Positions 23,859-36,545 of a stretch of DNA of 64,000 bases are shown piece by piece; positions within the stretch are counted from its first letter, which is position 1, and each line of letters starts with the position of its first letter. The stretch lies in contig JAFREE010000025.1 of NCBI GenBank assembly GCA_019400425.1, positions 124,001 to 188,000 of the forward strand. The letters are read 5' to 3'. A program made the translations under genes and the position numbers. The notes beneath the pieces were generated by a model. It saw only the letters and a program-made list of their open reading frames with translations, made no database searches and was not told the origin of the DNA. This DNA comes from Hymenochaete sp. R1. Lineage: Eukaryota; Basidiomycota; Agaricomycetes; Hymenochaetales; Hymenochaetaceae.

Positions 23859-24068
23859 ATTTACACTCAATCACCCGAGAGAACAATGACCCGACCTATT
23901 GCTCATCTAAAAATGAAGACCAGCAATTCCAGTGAACCAGGAAATTGTACTTATAGCTGTTCCGTTTCTGTAACAATGAAGCACTGTCAGAGATGTAACG
24001 ACCCTTTCTGCGAATATGTGTGTACATTGATGGCGGTGTGACTATATGCGCGGGCACGGTACACACAT

Positions 24069-24725
24069 TCATGCGAACAAGTTAAAATCCACTACCTTCA
24101 TAGATTTTGCTATGAGGCTGAACAGACTTCTGGCGTCGTCCAGATCAACCTCCGGAACGCGAGGCCCAATCTCGGTCACCACAGGAAAGTTTGCGCTCAG
24201 TACAAGATCTACGCTCCTAGCCTGAATACGGTACAGGGCCACGAATATCCGGACTTTGTCGGCATGTTGTCGATTGAATTTTGCTACCTCTTGTACACCC
24301 TCGAGGAGTATCGGAGATGGTATCGTACTTTCCGTCACGACAGCAGCAAGCTCATCAGGAACCTGCACTCCCACAAGAGAGCTCGATCGCGCATCATTGT
24401 CGTGCGCCAATGAATCAAAATGGTACCTAAAAGAAAACGTTTAGTGTGTATCGCTGACAAGTGAAGCAAGTCACATAACTTTACAGCCTCCTCTGGATCG
24501 TCGAGTTCCACCCGTTGAAGAATCTCGACGATGAAGCTAATGTTTGTAGTGTCCGAGAAGTAGACTTCTTGCGTATCAGGAACTTGTCGTATGTCTCTGT
24601 AATATGCTCATTATAAGGGAGTGATACTGCCCTAGGAATCGAAGTACATACGACGCGTCAATCAGGTTCAAAGGCAACGTTATAGTTATTGCTCCCCCAA
24701 ATAACTCTTTGGTCGCAACAGACAT
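24069..24725 (-). CDS. MOG1: Ran-binding protein Mog1
   Basis: Small nuclear protein that binds Ran and releases its nucleotide, supporting nuclear import. Minus-strand exons 24725-24652, 24596-24480 and 24426-24069 give 182 residues, the normal size. The start MSVATKELFGGAITITLP and the following DIRQVPDTQEVYF are the family signature; the acidic and helical C-terminus includes VRIFVALYRIQARSVDLVLS. The second donor is the weak GTTATG, required by the frame. The gene is head-to-head with NDC80, the two starts only 181 bp apart, so they probably share a promoter. Confidence 0.92.
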
Positions 24726-24906
24726 GATGAAATGCAAGAGCTAAGCGATGGTCCCAGTTCCTGAAAGGAATATTACTTATTAGTAAGCAGACGCGTCAGG
24801 TCACGGTCACGTTACCCACTCCTTGTTCACCTACCACCACCATCACCACCACCATAAGCATTGAACCAGTTGTCACTTCTTGTCTATCGTTTCCCATAAG
24901 CGTAAG

Positions 24907-27261
24907 ATGGACTCAGCTCGCCGCACGATGCGCCCGAGTATTGATCCTTTCGGGAACAGACAGGGACTGGGAATGTCAGCGATACCAGGACCTATGACTG
25001 CAAAGAAACCACCACCGAACAGCCGTTTTCGTCAGTCGTTTGGTGGTCCACAACAGTTCATGGGAGCCCCAAAGAATCCAATGTTCCAGGGGCAGAGTTT
25101 GAATGTACCACCGAGCGCGTCAAAGCCAGGGCCTTCAGCTTTTGGCCGTACTCCTATGCGCAAGTGAGCCAATTTGAGACATTTTGTGTTAAATATTCTG
25201 ATGATTGTATGCCGTGTTTGACAGCAGTGTCCGTGGCGGTCAGCAATGGGCTAATGGCCGACAATCGATTGTCCCTCCAACTCCGGGTGCGAGTCATGTA
25301 CTAAAGGACCCGCGCAATATACGTGATAAAGCATATCAGCAGACGATGAGGACATCTATCTTCCAGTGGCTCCAAGAAAGCCAGTATCAAGGGACTTTTT
25401 CCAAACAAACGCTTCTCTCTCCGACTGCAAAGGACTTTCGCGGGATATTTGAGCATCTCATAGGTTTGCTGGATCCTACGTACATGTTTGGGGAGCGGGG
25501 TCGGAAATTTGAAGACGAGGTCGTGATGCTCCTAAAAGGACATCATTACCCTTTCGCCGACAATATAGACAGGAAATGGCTCGCTGCTCCCGCGAGTATG
25601 CATTCCTGGCCTTCGCTTCTCGCAATGCTCCATTGGCTTACAGAGCTATCAAAGGTACGCTGCTGGCAATGGCTGTCGTTTAACTCACGTTTTAATCTCT
25701 TTCGCTAGGGCCGGTACGCGTACCTGGATAGCACTGAACCATCTCTGCAAGAGGTCGAGAATGTCCCAGAAAGTTTCGAAGATGAAAATCATCATGCCGC
25801 ACTCGCTTTCAACTACTACAGCGACGCATATGGCATTTTTCTCTCAGGAGCCGACGACTTCCGCGAACAGGACCACTTCCTGGAGAATCGATACGGTGCT
25901 TCATATTCACTCAATGTCGGTTATATAAGTCTGACATTTAAGTAGCAAGAAAGAATGAAAGTGTTCTATCTGAATTGGAGGCACTCAAAGAAGAGGCTCG
26001 CAAACTAACCCTAGAATATCAAGATTTAACCGAGAAGCCAGTACGTGCACTATCATTGGCTCTCATTAGTCACTGTCTGATTCCGACTGACGAGTACTAG
26101 ACTCCCTTCAGCGTAGCCGAACATGAAAACAGAGCCGTTAAATCAGACGAGAAAAAGTTTGAAAATTTCGTCGATTACAATACAAAACGGAAACGAAGAA
26201 TATTGGAGTCGGTCGAACGTTTAGAAAGGGAAATGGCCACTGAGAGTGAGTCGGAAAAAATACTGTATTCCACAGCTCTGATCAATTTTTGTTGTGCAGC
26301 TGAGATGCTACAGCAACTACGAGAAGAGCAGGAAAGGCTTGCGATCGTCGTCAAAGAACAAAACCTCTCCCCTGAAGAGGTCAGCCGTATGAATACAGAA
26401 CACGAAACGCTAGCCCGCACATTGGAGGAACTCAGGAGAAAGAGCGCTGAAACAAGTAATCAGACGCGTTCGCTCGAGGTAGCTCTTGCCAAACGAAGTG
26501 AGAACGTCGAACAAGCGGTGGATGAATATACCGACTATCTTGATCGCCTGGGCCTCTTTCCAACGCCTCCTCCCCCTCTACCACCGAATAATTTACGGCT
26601 CGAGGTCAACTTTGCTTCTTCGAATCCGAAAGAACTCATCAGACGCGGTTTGGACGGGAAAGGCGCGGACTTAAAAAGCGACATTAAGCCTTCCTTGGAT
26701 GGTGTCGCAGATTACCTCCGTCAAGAACTTCAAAGCCTCGAAAACGAGGTCATAACTGTTGAACAGGATTTGGACAACGTGGCAGTTCAGACCGATACGA
26801 TTGAAGAGAGTGTCTTTGAGACCGAGAGAAGGACAGGCACAATTCAAGACGAGGCAGAATCGATTCGCCTTGTGAGCTTTTCATTGTTTTTTGTGGAACA
26901 TGCCATTAACGGTGAACATTTGTAGGCTACCCAGCAGGAGTCAATGGTAAGCAATGGGGAGGCTGCAAGGCTACAGAAGGAGCTTGCGCATGCTCGGACA
27001 GTGGCTATGGCCAATGGAGTGGGTGCTAAATCGCGCCTTCAAGCGCTCCAGATCGCGTAGGAATCTTTTTTTCTGTTCTGTGAAATTGCACCAGGCTGAA
27101 ATTGTCGTCTCCACAGCTATCAGGAACAGATTGAGTTGGTTGAGAGGATGAAGGAGGACTGTGTACGGAATATCCTTAAAAGCAGTAGCGACATGGCTGC
27201 TTTCCAACAAGAAGTCTCGGAGAGCCTCGGCCTCCTGAGACAATTTGCGGAGGAAAACTAG
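24907..27261 (+). CDS. NDC80: Kinetochore protein Ndc80 (Hec1)
   Basis: Microtubule-binding subunit of the outer-kinetochore Ndc80 complex. Eight exons (24907-25163, 25225-25654, 25709-25895, 25946-26040, 26101-26245, 26300-26871, 26926-27056, 27117-27261) give 653 residues. The basic N-terminal tail (MDSARRTMRPSIDPFG) holds several Ser/Thr near Arg, as in Aurora B targets. The calponin-homology domain spans about residues 100-250 with DPRNIRDKAYQQ and HHYPFADNIDRKWLAAPASM. Long coiled coils follow, interrupted by a Pro-rich DRLGLFPTPPPPLPP. The intron 26246-26299 is 54 bp with no stop, so retention would add 18 residues; homology favours splicing. Confidence 0.95.
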
Positions 27262-28650
27262 TTGCGAATTCCCTTCGGGTCCGTATCGACGTTTGGTTGC
27301 ATTGCTATTTACTTTTCATTTCGTGTTTCTAATACCTGGGATTATTATCTTCATCGTGTACGTCTGAAAAACTTGTATAATTTCTCGCTTCGGCCAGCCT
27401 GGCCAAAGCGTAGAGACTATTTTTTGTGGGTTATTTTGACCGATCCCATACGCCTGTTTCCATTGATCCTCGAGGCGCTGATAGTCCTGGACAAGTAAGT
27501 GCAACGGTTCCTTAAACCGAATCCGAGGTAAATGCCTGGGTGTTTGTGAACTCTGGGCCGCCGAAGCCAACACCGAGGTCAAGGTGAGCAGGCTTCCCGC
27601 CCGTATCTCGAGACTTGAAATAGGCCCATGTGCAGTGCAAATTTTGTTCTACGATACCATTCTCCTAATGAGGATCGCTTTTCTGGACCTACGGACGATA
27701 AGTTGTCTGTTGTTTCCACTCCAACGACATATTTGTGAGTGTCAATTCCATTTATCGATGCTCACTCCAGCTGATTTTTTTGATGTCGCCAATCGATAAT
27801 TGGTAGTACAAAAGATGTGCACGGTTACAGTTCCGTTAGTATGACTCTCACAGGCTGTGTGTATTTCCCTCCCAACTTAGAAGTCGGCCAAGCCAGGGCG
27901 TGTTAAAAATACACACTGCTTCCCGACTCTCCCACGTATTGGCGCGTTCCTTGGATATGTGCCACATATCTTTGGTTCTCCTGACGCTCTTATGTGTATT
28001 TCTCCGAGCTGGGTTGGAACCTACTGATACGTCGTGGAATGAAGGAAACCGCTTGTGGAAGACTATCGAGGCCTTCTGTCAAGGACTTACTGATACTTTA
28101 ATGCCGCCGCTCATCGCCAGCCTACCGGGGCCGAAAACTGTTTGCTGCACCGTTATTTCATCAATGTAGCTTGAACTCAAATGCGATGAAAGCCAAGGTC
28201 TTGTCGAAATGCACTTTCACCCATCGATTAAAGAATCTTGGAGGGGAACCCAATGAACCGGTTCTGTGTTCTGCGTCGTATCTTCTTTGGCCAGATACGA
28301 GTCAACGGTAAGTCCTTACCAATTCTGACAAGAGATACTATAATGAATTCAGTTTAGAGTCGGCTGCTTTAAGACTCGAATCCTTGGGAATGCATTCCTT
28401 ACATTTTTTCGTTGGTTGACACAACCGTGGTATACCGTTCTTGCGTTCCATGTGTGTGGGGCCTCGATCTGGATCTAGCTCACCTCTCACACGCAATAGC
28501 GGTTTGTGAGAATAGGATAGCACCTGTGCAAGCTCTCGGAATAAAAGGCTTCGACCCCTTCACTAAGGCTCTCCTCTGCGAATTGCCATTACTTTCCCCT
28601 CAACTCTCCCTTTCTTCTTACCTTTCGGCTCGTTTCTGTTGTCAATTGCA
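27262..28650. other. Intergenic region NDC80 to TmpA-like gene
   Basis: About 1.4 kb between two plus-strand genes. I see no supported gene. A 27900-28169 open stretch has a hydrophobic start but no family likeness. The last 100 bp are C/T-rich, typical of a fungal core promoter. Confidence 0.45.
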
Positions 28651-30762
28651 ATGGGATCCCGAACACCCCCGAACGGCAGTGCTCCCGCCTACAGCGATGC
28701 TGAAGCAGGATTGATCGACATCCACCAAATTCGTTCAACCCCAGCCGTGCCCGCCTTCATCACGCAGGCTGCACCTTCGTACCCAGTGGATGAGAAGAAG
28801 CCCGAGCTTACATCCCCTCATTTCCTTTCTCCTCCGAACGAAAAACAGAAGGAAAAGGAAGCAGCTAAAGCTGTTGTCACCACGACCCCTGCTCGCCCTG
28901 CAACAAAGAAAAGGAAGGTATCGAAGTGGATTCTTTGGAAAATCTGGTTCAACACATACAGGTAAGTCAGATACAACCAGCGAACGGCATTCAAAGTCTC
29001 ATGCAGTGGCGCAGGAAATTCTTTACCTTTGTCGTCACTCTAAATGCAGTCGGCATTGGCTTAGCCGCCTCAGGACATTTGCCTTATGCCATTCAGTTCC
29101 CTGGTGCTTTTATTCTGGGTAACCTTCTCTTCGCCATCTTGATGCGCAATGAGGTCTTTGGACGTCTCTTGTATCTGTTCGTCAACACCTTTTTCGCTAA
29201 ATGGGCGCCTTTATGGTGGAGATTGGGCTGCACGTCCGTCCTGCAGGTAATTTCTCAAGAGCGTCTTTGGATTGCACATGTAACTCACATGTGCTTAGCA
29301 TATTGGCGGTATTCACAGTGGTTGTGCTCTCTCTGGTCTTGGGTGGTTGACTCTTCATGTCGTCAACACGTTCAGGATGCACGATGTCCAACATGACGCT
29401 GTCCTAATTGCAGGTGTGTTTACGAACATAGCTGTTGCGATTAGTGCCTTGAGTGCCTTTCCATGGGTGAGAAATACTCACCACAAGTAAGTTAGACCTT
29501 GTAATCGCTACTACAAATCCTAACAATGACTATATAGTGTCTTCGAACGTCACCATCGTTTCGTTGGATGGGCGGGGATTGTTTTTACGTATGCATGAAC
29601 TTCTACGCTACCCTGCTCAGATTGAATGCTTAAGGTGCCAATAGATGGGTCTTTACGCTCCTGGGTGATATTTACGTGCCCGCGACCCGCTCCTGGAACC
29701 TGAGTGGAACGCACGTTGCACGGCAGCAAGATTTCTGGTTCATTGCCGGAATGACGGTTCTGTGAGTTTCATCGATTGAATTCATACGAGACATATCTGA
29801 CCAGTCAACAGTGTCCTTATTCCGTGGTTCTGCGTACGCGAAGTTCCAGTCGACATCGAGCTCCCATCCCCCAAGGTTGCCATCGTTCGTTTCAGGAGAG
29901 GTATGCAACAAGGTCTCCTCGGGCGCATCTCACGCTCTTGCATCATGGAATACCATGCCTTCGGCATCATCTCAGAGGGCACCCACGCAAAGTACCACTA
30001 CATGATCTGCGGTGTTCAAGGTGACTTCACCCGAAGCCTCGTCAATGACCCTCCCGCCACGCTCTGGACGCGGGAGCTCAAGTTCGCCGGTGTCTCCAAC
30101 ACGTCAACGCTCTACAAACGCGGTGTGCGAATTTGCACGGGAACAGGTATCGGCGCGGCGCTCTCAACGTGCATCCAGTCCCCCAATTGGTTCCTCATCT
30201 GGATCGGCAGTGACCAGGAGAAGACGTTCGGACCGACTATTTCGGGCTTGATTCACAGGCACATCGAACCTGAGAGGTAAGAGACCCCCTTTACTTGCTG
30301 ACTGCTCCATATTTCGGACCTTGTTGAACTTAATCTCTCTCACGCAGGTATCTCTTGTGGGATAGCAAGGCGAGAGGGTGAGTGTCGCTATTGCACTGGC
30401 AAATCATGTCGTCCGCATAAGCTGACGTTCCGCCTTTTTTCTTTTCCCCAGTGGCCGTCCCGACTCGATGAAGATTCTCAAAGAGGCCTTTTATTCCTTT
30501 GGGGCCGAGGGTATGTCTTTCCCTTTGTTGGTCTCTTCTGATGCTCATGTGTACCACTTCTCCAGTCGTGTTCATCACCTCGAACTACATTGGGAACTCG
30601 GAACTTATGGAAGGGTGCAAAGACGAAGGTATCCCATGTTTCGGTACTCTCTGGGATTTCGTGAGTTTTTCTACTTTCTTTACCACCCCTCGCCGCTCCT
30701 CCCATATAGCTTCATGTCTCTATAACACCACGTATTTCTGACACGTATTCTCTCTATAGTGA
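28651..30762 (+). CDS. TmpA-like integral membrane protein with reductase-like C-terminal domain
   Basis: Resembles Aspergillus TmpA, a plasma-membrane flavoprotein-like regulator of sporulation. Ten exons (28651-28961, 29015-29246, 29299-29486, 29538-29588, 29645-29761, 29812-30276, 30348-30377, 30452-30510, 30566-30660, 30760-30762) give 516 residues. A disordered Pro/Lys-rich N-terminus of about 95 residues leads to WILWKIWFNTYR and about six hydrophobic helices (FFTFVVTLNAVGIGLAASG, FILGNLLFAILM, WAGIVFTWVFTLLGD, FWFIAGMTVLVLIPWFCV). The cytosolic part has YHYMICGVQGDFTRSLVNDP and CTGTGIGAALS, a glycine-rich nucleotide-type loop, ending GIPCFGTLWDF. The final exon is only the stop codon; if that intron is retained the protein gains 26 residues and stops at 30741. 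Confidence 0.82.
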
Positions 30763-32264
30763 TTGGGCTCCGAGTCACGCTTCTCTTGGTTCTCGCAAGG
30801 GGTTTCTCTCTTTCTCTCCGTCGCTGTAATCTGCACAAAGTACACACAACAATAACATAGTAGTTATCTCGCATTATAGAAGGGGGTACAAAGGCGGCCG
30901 GTCGTTTAGGCATTCACCACATTCCTGACATATATTTTTCCAGCCCGTTTTTGATATTATCCTCGAATACTTTCTTCTTCTCTCCGTTCTTTTTCATGCC
31001 CCTTTTTTGCTTTTGCTTACTCCTACTTGTAACGATACTTTCTCACACGATCATGAACATACGTTTTAGCCCCCCCTAAAACAGCTTCCGTTACACCCGA
31101 CTCAACAATCTCGAGAAGCTCCAATCCTCTCATGTGTCCGTGAGTTTGTTTGTGGAGAGGACTGAGCGAAAGATAAGGAGCATGAGAATAGGCACCCACG
31201 ATTCGGTTCGGGTGCACTTCGGGTTGACATACCCATACGCCCCGCCTGTATCCTGTGAGAGTGCTATTGCTGCTGGAACTTGAACGGCCGGGTGTGCTCC
31301 ATCAGCATCTGCCCGACCTTTTAATCGGTGTAAGCCGCCTAGTGCTAAACCGGACTTCTACCAGTAGCAGCGTCGCACTAGATTCTATGACCTCATCGAT
31401 GTGTCCTCTCCTATCCTCTTACCTAAAAATAATTCAAACCGCAGTAGCTGCTTTGGTACAGATTTCACAACACACATTCACGTTCACCTTACACATGTAC
31501 ATTGTACGCGTACGCGCGCCAACCAAAGAACAGAAAAATGAGCTTTAGAACACCTATATGCAGCTAAATGTATATTTATTATTACAGCGGGAGACACAGG
31601 GTTCGGCGAGTCTGGTTTCGGGTTCGGTAGGATGGTCGGTGGTCGATGGTCGATGAACGGTGTCGTTAACAATGTCGTGAATAGTGGAAATGGGATCGAA
31701 AGAAAAGAGACGGAAAGGTAAGAAAGAAATAGGCATGGGCCAGAAATGAGTTGGGAGAATGAAGCCTTGCGACATACAAGCGGAGAAGGGTAGGGCAAGT
31801 AGTTCATGTGGATGAAAAAAAAGAGAAGTGATGAAGAAAGTATGTACATAACAGACACGATTTTTCGCTGTTGCCCACTTCGTCAAGATGTCGTACGTCG
31901 AATAAATTGGCCAAAAATATACGAGATGCCGACGCGAAGAGGAGAACGGAAGGTTCCCAATGAAACGGCCGGACGCCGCGGGGTAGCGCAAAGTGATAAA
32001 AAATGAGAAGGGAGGGGAGGAAAGGGAAGTGGGGAGGCGGAAGGGGGATATGAATGATAATGATAAGATGAGGAAATCATGTACCATTCGTAACCAAATA
32101 CGATGTGAAGACGAAGAAGAAGAGTAATACACGGTGTGCGGGGGGATTGTGATCGTTACAAGTGGGGGAAGCAGGGAAGCTAGGAAGGGGAAGAGTCAGG
32201 CAAAGCTAAATGGCATGCCCTTTGAGAATCGCGAAGAAGCCAGAGCATGGTGAATGCACGCGAA
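30763..32264. other. Convergent intergenic region
   Basis: About 1.5 kb between the convergent TmpA-like and ERI1-like genes. The sequence 31.55-32.2 kb is purine-rich on the plus strand, so the minus strand is open by chance in several frames. No gene is supported; this is likely 3' UTR and spacer. Confidence 0.45.
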
Positions 32265-33895
32265 TTAGAAGATACAGTACTCTTCAAGAACTTGTCCGGG
32301 CTTGCCCATCCATTGCCAACGCCGGCCGGGGAAGATAATAGTGTTGGGCTCTAGGCGAATACCACGCTTCGCCAACTCGGAAAGAACGCGCGCAATGTTT
32401 CGGGTATCCTAAATTTAGAATTTAGTGATGATGAATGTGAGAAGGACATGGGATCTGCATAGAGTATGGTTACTTACATCAATACCGCTATGTTGGCGTC
32501 CAATAAAGTCAGAAAGACCTAATGCGCGCAATTGCAAAGGAATGTTGAGAGCGCGTCGCCTTGGGGGCGGGAAACCGGGCTTTGAACGCGCATTAGCAGG
32601 CACAACATATAACGCAAAACCGTACATACCTTTGGAAAACGAGGTACCGTAGTCACAGACTTGTTGGGGGACTCGAGTTCAAGATAGTACGTCAACACCT
32701 TCCGCACATCCAAGACGTCTCCTCTTAAATAATCCGGCATTTGGATCTAATGATTCCATGTTCAGACCATCATATTCTACGCATCCATAAATAGAACATG
32801 CGTTACCTTTGAAATGAAGCATTGCTTTACAACAAAGTCACGAACGTCAAAGGGGCCATCGGTGCACCTACGACAAATTGAGAATTAATGCGTTGAAGTT
32901 CTAAATTCAACATATGGATGAGAACTCACCAAGTGTATCGCTCCAGTCGTTGTCCAGTGACACCGTGGACCAAGCCGTTGCGAACGAGAAATTCCCTAAA
33001 AGATTCCAAGACTTTGACAAACTTCGGCGCACGATCAACTTGCGCCTAAGTTGATTCATTAGCACTAGTTCATACAAGCCTTAAGGACCATCCCACGTAC
33101 TTGCGTGATGCCAGTGAGACCTGTGCAAAATGCGGAAAGCTCAGGTCTCCAAACGGGTTTGACGAAACTGCGGAATTCATCTAAAATCATATAATTAGCA
33201 TACGCATATCCAGGATATCTTTCAGCAATTAACACACCAGCTATGTATAGTTCCTTTGCCCTGCCATGAATATCCTTGCTCCTCCAACGCAGGAGCACGA
33301 CGGGCCATTCCTAAATGTGGCGTTAGCTTGTCCCGATCGATCCAGAACGCATTTCGCCACCTACGATAATCTCGTTTGGCCAGTTGAAATCGGTCCCTTC
33401 CTGACAGGTAGCCTCTACGTCTAGAACCAGGAACGCATCGTAAGTCTGTTTGACGCCGCACTGTGATTCGGGTTTCTGGAGCTTCGGGGGTGCGTCGGTG
33501 AGTGGGCGTTGCTCGATGAGTGTCGCGGGTGGTTCGGAGACGGGAACAGGGCGAGCGACTATAGGAGCTACAATCATGTTGCCGAGGGTTGCGAGTATGC
33601 GGAAAGGATATGTGAAAGGACTGGGAGACTGAGAAGCGGGAGCGGAGGTACGCGATTTGGTAAGTGTAGTAGATGCGGAAGCTCCTAAGGAAGTCGTGGG
33701 TCGTTGTTTGAGGGGTGTAGAAGCTGAAGTAGATGAGGGTTGTGATTTGAAGAGAGGTCCAAATATGCGAAGGACGATGTAGGACACGAGGAAGGAAGAG
33801 AGGAGAGCAATGACGATGAGGAAGGGCGGTGAATGAAGTCTAAGAGTAGCTGCGGACTGCAAGTGATGAAGAGGGATTGGGAAGACCTTGAACAT
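32265..33895 (-). CDS. ERI1-type 3'-5' exoribonuclease with N-terminal membrane anchor
   Basis: DEDDh exonuclease of the ERI-1/3'hExo group, which trims small RNAs and 3' ends of structured RNAs. Minus-strand exons 33895-33365, 33310-33238, 33180-33101, 33045-32930, 32867-32807, 32746-32630, 32579-32478 and 32408-32265 give 407 residues. Exo I is FLVLDVEATC (Asp, Glu); the central motif lies in YTWCTDGPFDVRDF; Exo III is RQHSGIDDTRN (His, Asp). Unlike the usual ERI1 it has no SAP domain; instead residues about 24-47 (PPFLIVIALLSSFLVSYIVL) form a strong membrane helix, followed by a Ser/Thr/Pro-rich spacer of about 100 residues. A GTG 57 bp upstream is in frame; the ATG at 33895 is used. Confidence 0.88.
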
Positions 33896-36545
33896 GGCCT
33901 GGCGGACGACGAGGGAGGGGGGAGAGATGAGGCGTCGGAGACTGACGAGCACGACGTTCAGCCCTCGAGATCAGCCTCGTTGAATGCGCGTTCAGTCCAA
34001 CACGACACACGACCAGCGGCAAGCAAGTAGCAAGTGAATGTGAAAGAAATCGAAATCTCCAAAAACACAAAGAAGAAATCGAGCAACGCGTGTGACTCGG
34101 GCCTATCGCGTGACTCTTATGTGACACCGTCACGAGACCCCTAATTAGGACCAAAAGAAATGAAGCCATCTTCCGTAATCCTGACGTTTGATTTCTCTTC
34201 AGAGTACTAGTCTCTCATCCAACCACGCTCAAGATTCGAAATCACTCACAACTGAACCTCCCTCGTTCGTTGCTCTCCATGTTTCTTTACCACGAGCGGT
34301 AAATGTAGTGTGGCGTGTATGTACGGTAGTCGATGCACAAACAAAGCAGCCTTCGCCACATCTAAGACATTCAGCCACATTCATCCTCAAGCTTCAGGAG
34401 TGCCTCGGGCAAATAGCTTGCCCTTCAGGCGTAACATTTAATTGATCCTGTATGCTTCTTGCCATGATTATGACCCTCGTAAGTAAATGTATTTAAGATA
34501 AGTCAGACGCTACACAGCTCTCCGCCGACAGTCCATGACCAACCCATTCGAAACACGAATCGGCTCGCACTTCTTCGTGGATTTTAGACGCCCGTCGCTC
34601 CCATGGATAGAATCCTAATTGTACATGTACGTGAACAGACTACCGCTACATGCAGCTTCATAAGCAGCGCTGTGTCCTATCTTTCTTCCATTCTTGCGTA
34701 CTCCAAGCCATCCAGTGAAAATGTGTAAATTTCACTGGCACTCAAACCTATCAGCGTCTCTCAAATGTACCATCGTAAACGTCTATCATAGCTTCAAGAT
34801 AAATCATGATACTCGCGGAAATCGTAGCCTTTGTCAATTGCTAACCTTTTCCAAGTAAATCCAACTTGTTCCCATCTTTTTACTAGGAAGCGATTTCACG
34901 CTAGTACCGTGCATGCCATTGACCTCGACTGTAGCCTACTAGTATCCACCTTCCCTAGCTTCCCCATATGGGATCTATCTCAGACCTACCCAACAAACGA
35001 GAACCCGCCGAACGAGCGCTGAGAGTCTTACTGGGTCGGTTGAAATCTCAGCTCATGTACAATTTTCTCTTCAAGGCCCGAAAGGTCCATAGATTCGAGT
35101 TCTAGTAAATGATCCATGAACTGAACACGAGGTGTTTCTCGTTTCTTTCCCTGCGCGAACACGAGGCTGCTGTTACTGTTGGGACCTCAGGCTGCGAGAC
35201 GCAAGAACGACCCAAAAGAGAAGTGGCAACGTTTCCCCCAATCCCCCAATGCAAACCTTCAATACGAACCTTTGAGGGTCTGGAGCCCGATCGTTCATTA
35301 TGATTGAGTACGTTCCCACCTCGTCCATTGAGTGTTTGCCTCGCACCCGCGAACCTCAAGCACATGTACACCGATTCGCGCCTCATCCTAACGCGATCTT
35401 ATATATATCATCTGCGGACAAATATAAAAGCGAAATATAGATTTCGAGAAGAGAAAAAGGGAGTCAAAACCTGCTTATCGAACAGTTGTCACTATTACTG
35501 ATTACTGGTACAGCAGAGTGGAAAGCAAGGAAGGCGTAAGAAGTAAGAACGAATAATAGAGAAGCAAAGCAGACTAGATCTCAGTGTTAGAGATGAAGGG
35601 TAGATGCAGTAGAAAGATAGGGGAGCGTTTTTCGTTACAGGGCGAAGAGAACAGAGATACTCTCGTCGTGAAGAAGGGGCGTTAGGATGGGACGACAAAC
35701 ATGTACAGATGAAAGATAGGAAAGGAGGTCGCTCGATGCTGAGAAGGCAGGCACGACGAGAAAAGCAGTGGAGGTTTCGACACCGAGAGGTCGAAAAAGA
35801 ATATGGAAAAAGAAGCCAATGATAGAACAGGTTACGCAAAAGGGGTTAAGGGAAAAAGGGGGCACGTGGGTCATCGACGCTACGTAAGGTAAGACAAAGT
35901 TCAAAGCAAGGGACAGCGAAAGCAAGCTTAAGGGAGTGTTACACAAAATCGAACATTCGATTCGAAATAAAGATGGAGAGGGTCAACGATAGGTGAGATC
36001 GCTGATAAATCAGAAGATGATGCCGAGTCGACGGCGTTCACGAGAAAAATCCCAAGGGAGGAAAAGAAAAAGACAAGCCAACGAAGAGATGGGTTGAGTT
36101 GAGATTGAGCGAATTGCTGGCAGGCGATGATGCTTTCCAATATGATAAGGAAGAGAATGGAAGAAAATATTCGTCAAAAATCTGCAGTCGGCCAAGTGCC
36201 GGGATTGCACAGTAAGGGAAGAGGGAAAGTGTTGAACAATCGTACACGAATGGTTGCTGTCCATGGAAGATCGGTCCGGGGAAGAAAGTCAGATGGAAGA
36301 AGAGAATAATCGATAAGCCCGCGGAGCCTTTGACGGAGGCGAGATGCTGCGGAGCCCGTTGTTCAATAAGTGAATGAAATGAACTCGGAGGATGCCAATG
36401 GGTTTGCCAATATATTAGGTCAGATGCAGGTGCAAGGAAAGCTGGAGCTTGATGTCGTTACGAAATCGATAGTGATAAGCCAGGGAAAGCACGGGTGATG
36501 CTAAAGCAGGATACAGCGGAGGGACGCGGGGAACGCGTGCACCCT
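33896..36545. other. Long intergenic region
   Basis: About 2.65 kb between two minus-strand genes. 35.5-36.5 kb is purine-rich on the plus strand and is probably 3' UTR of the gene ending at 36546. The remainder shows only short open stretches without coding character. No repeats or RNA genes recognised. Confidence 0.45.

Noticed and set aside
31554..32132. 192-codon minus-strand frame with hydrophobic stretches
   Set aside because: Purine/pyrimidine skew produces Ser/Phe/Leu runs; lies between convergent genes and no splice sites connect it to ERI1.
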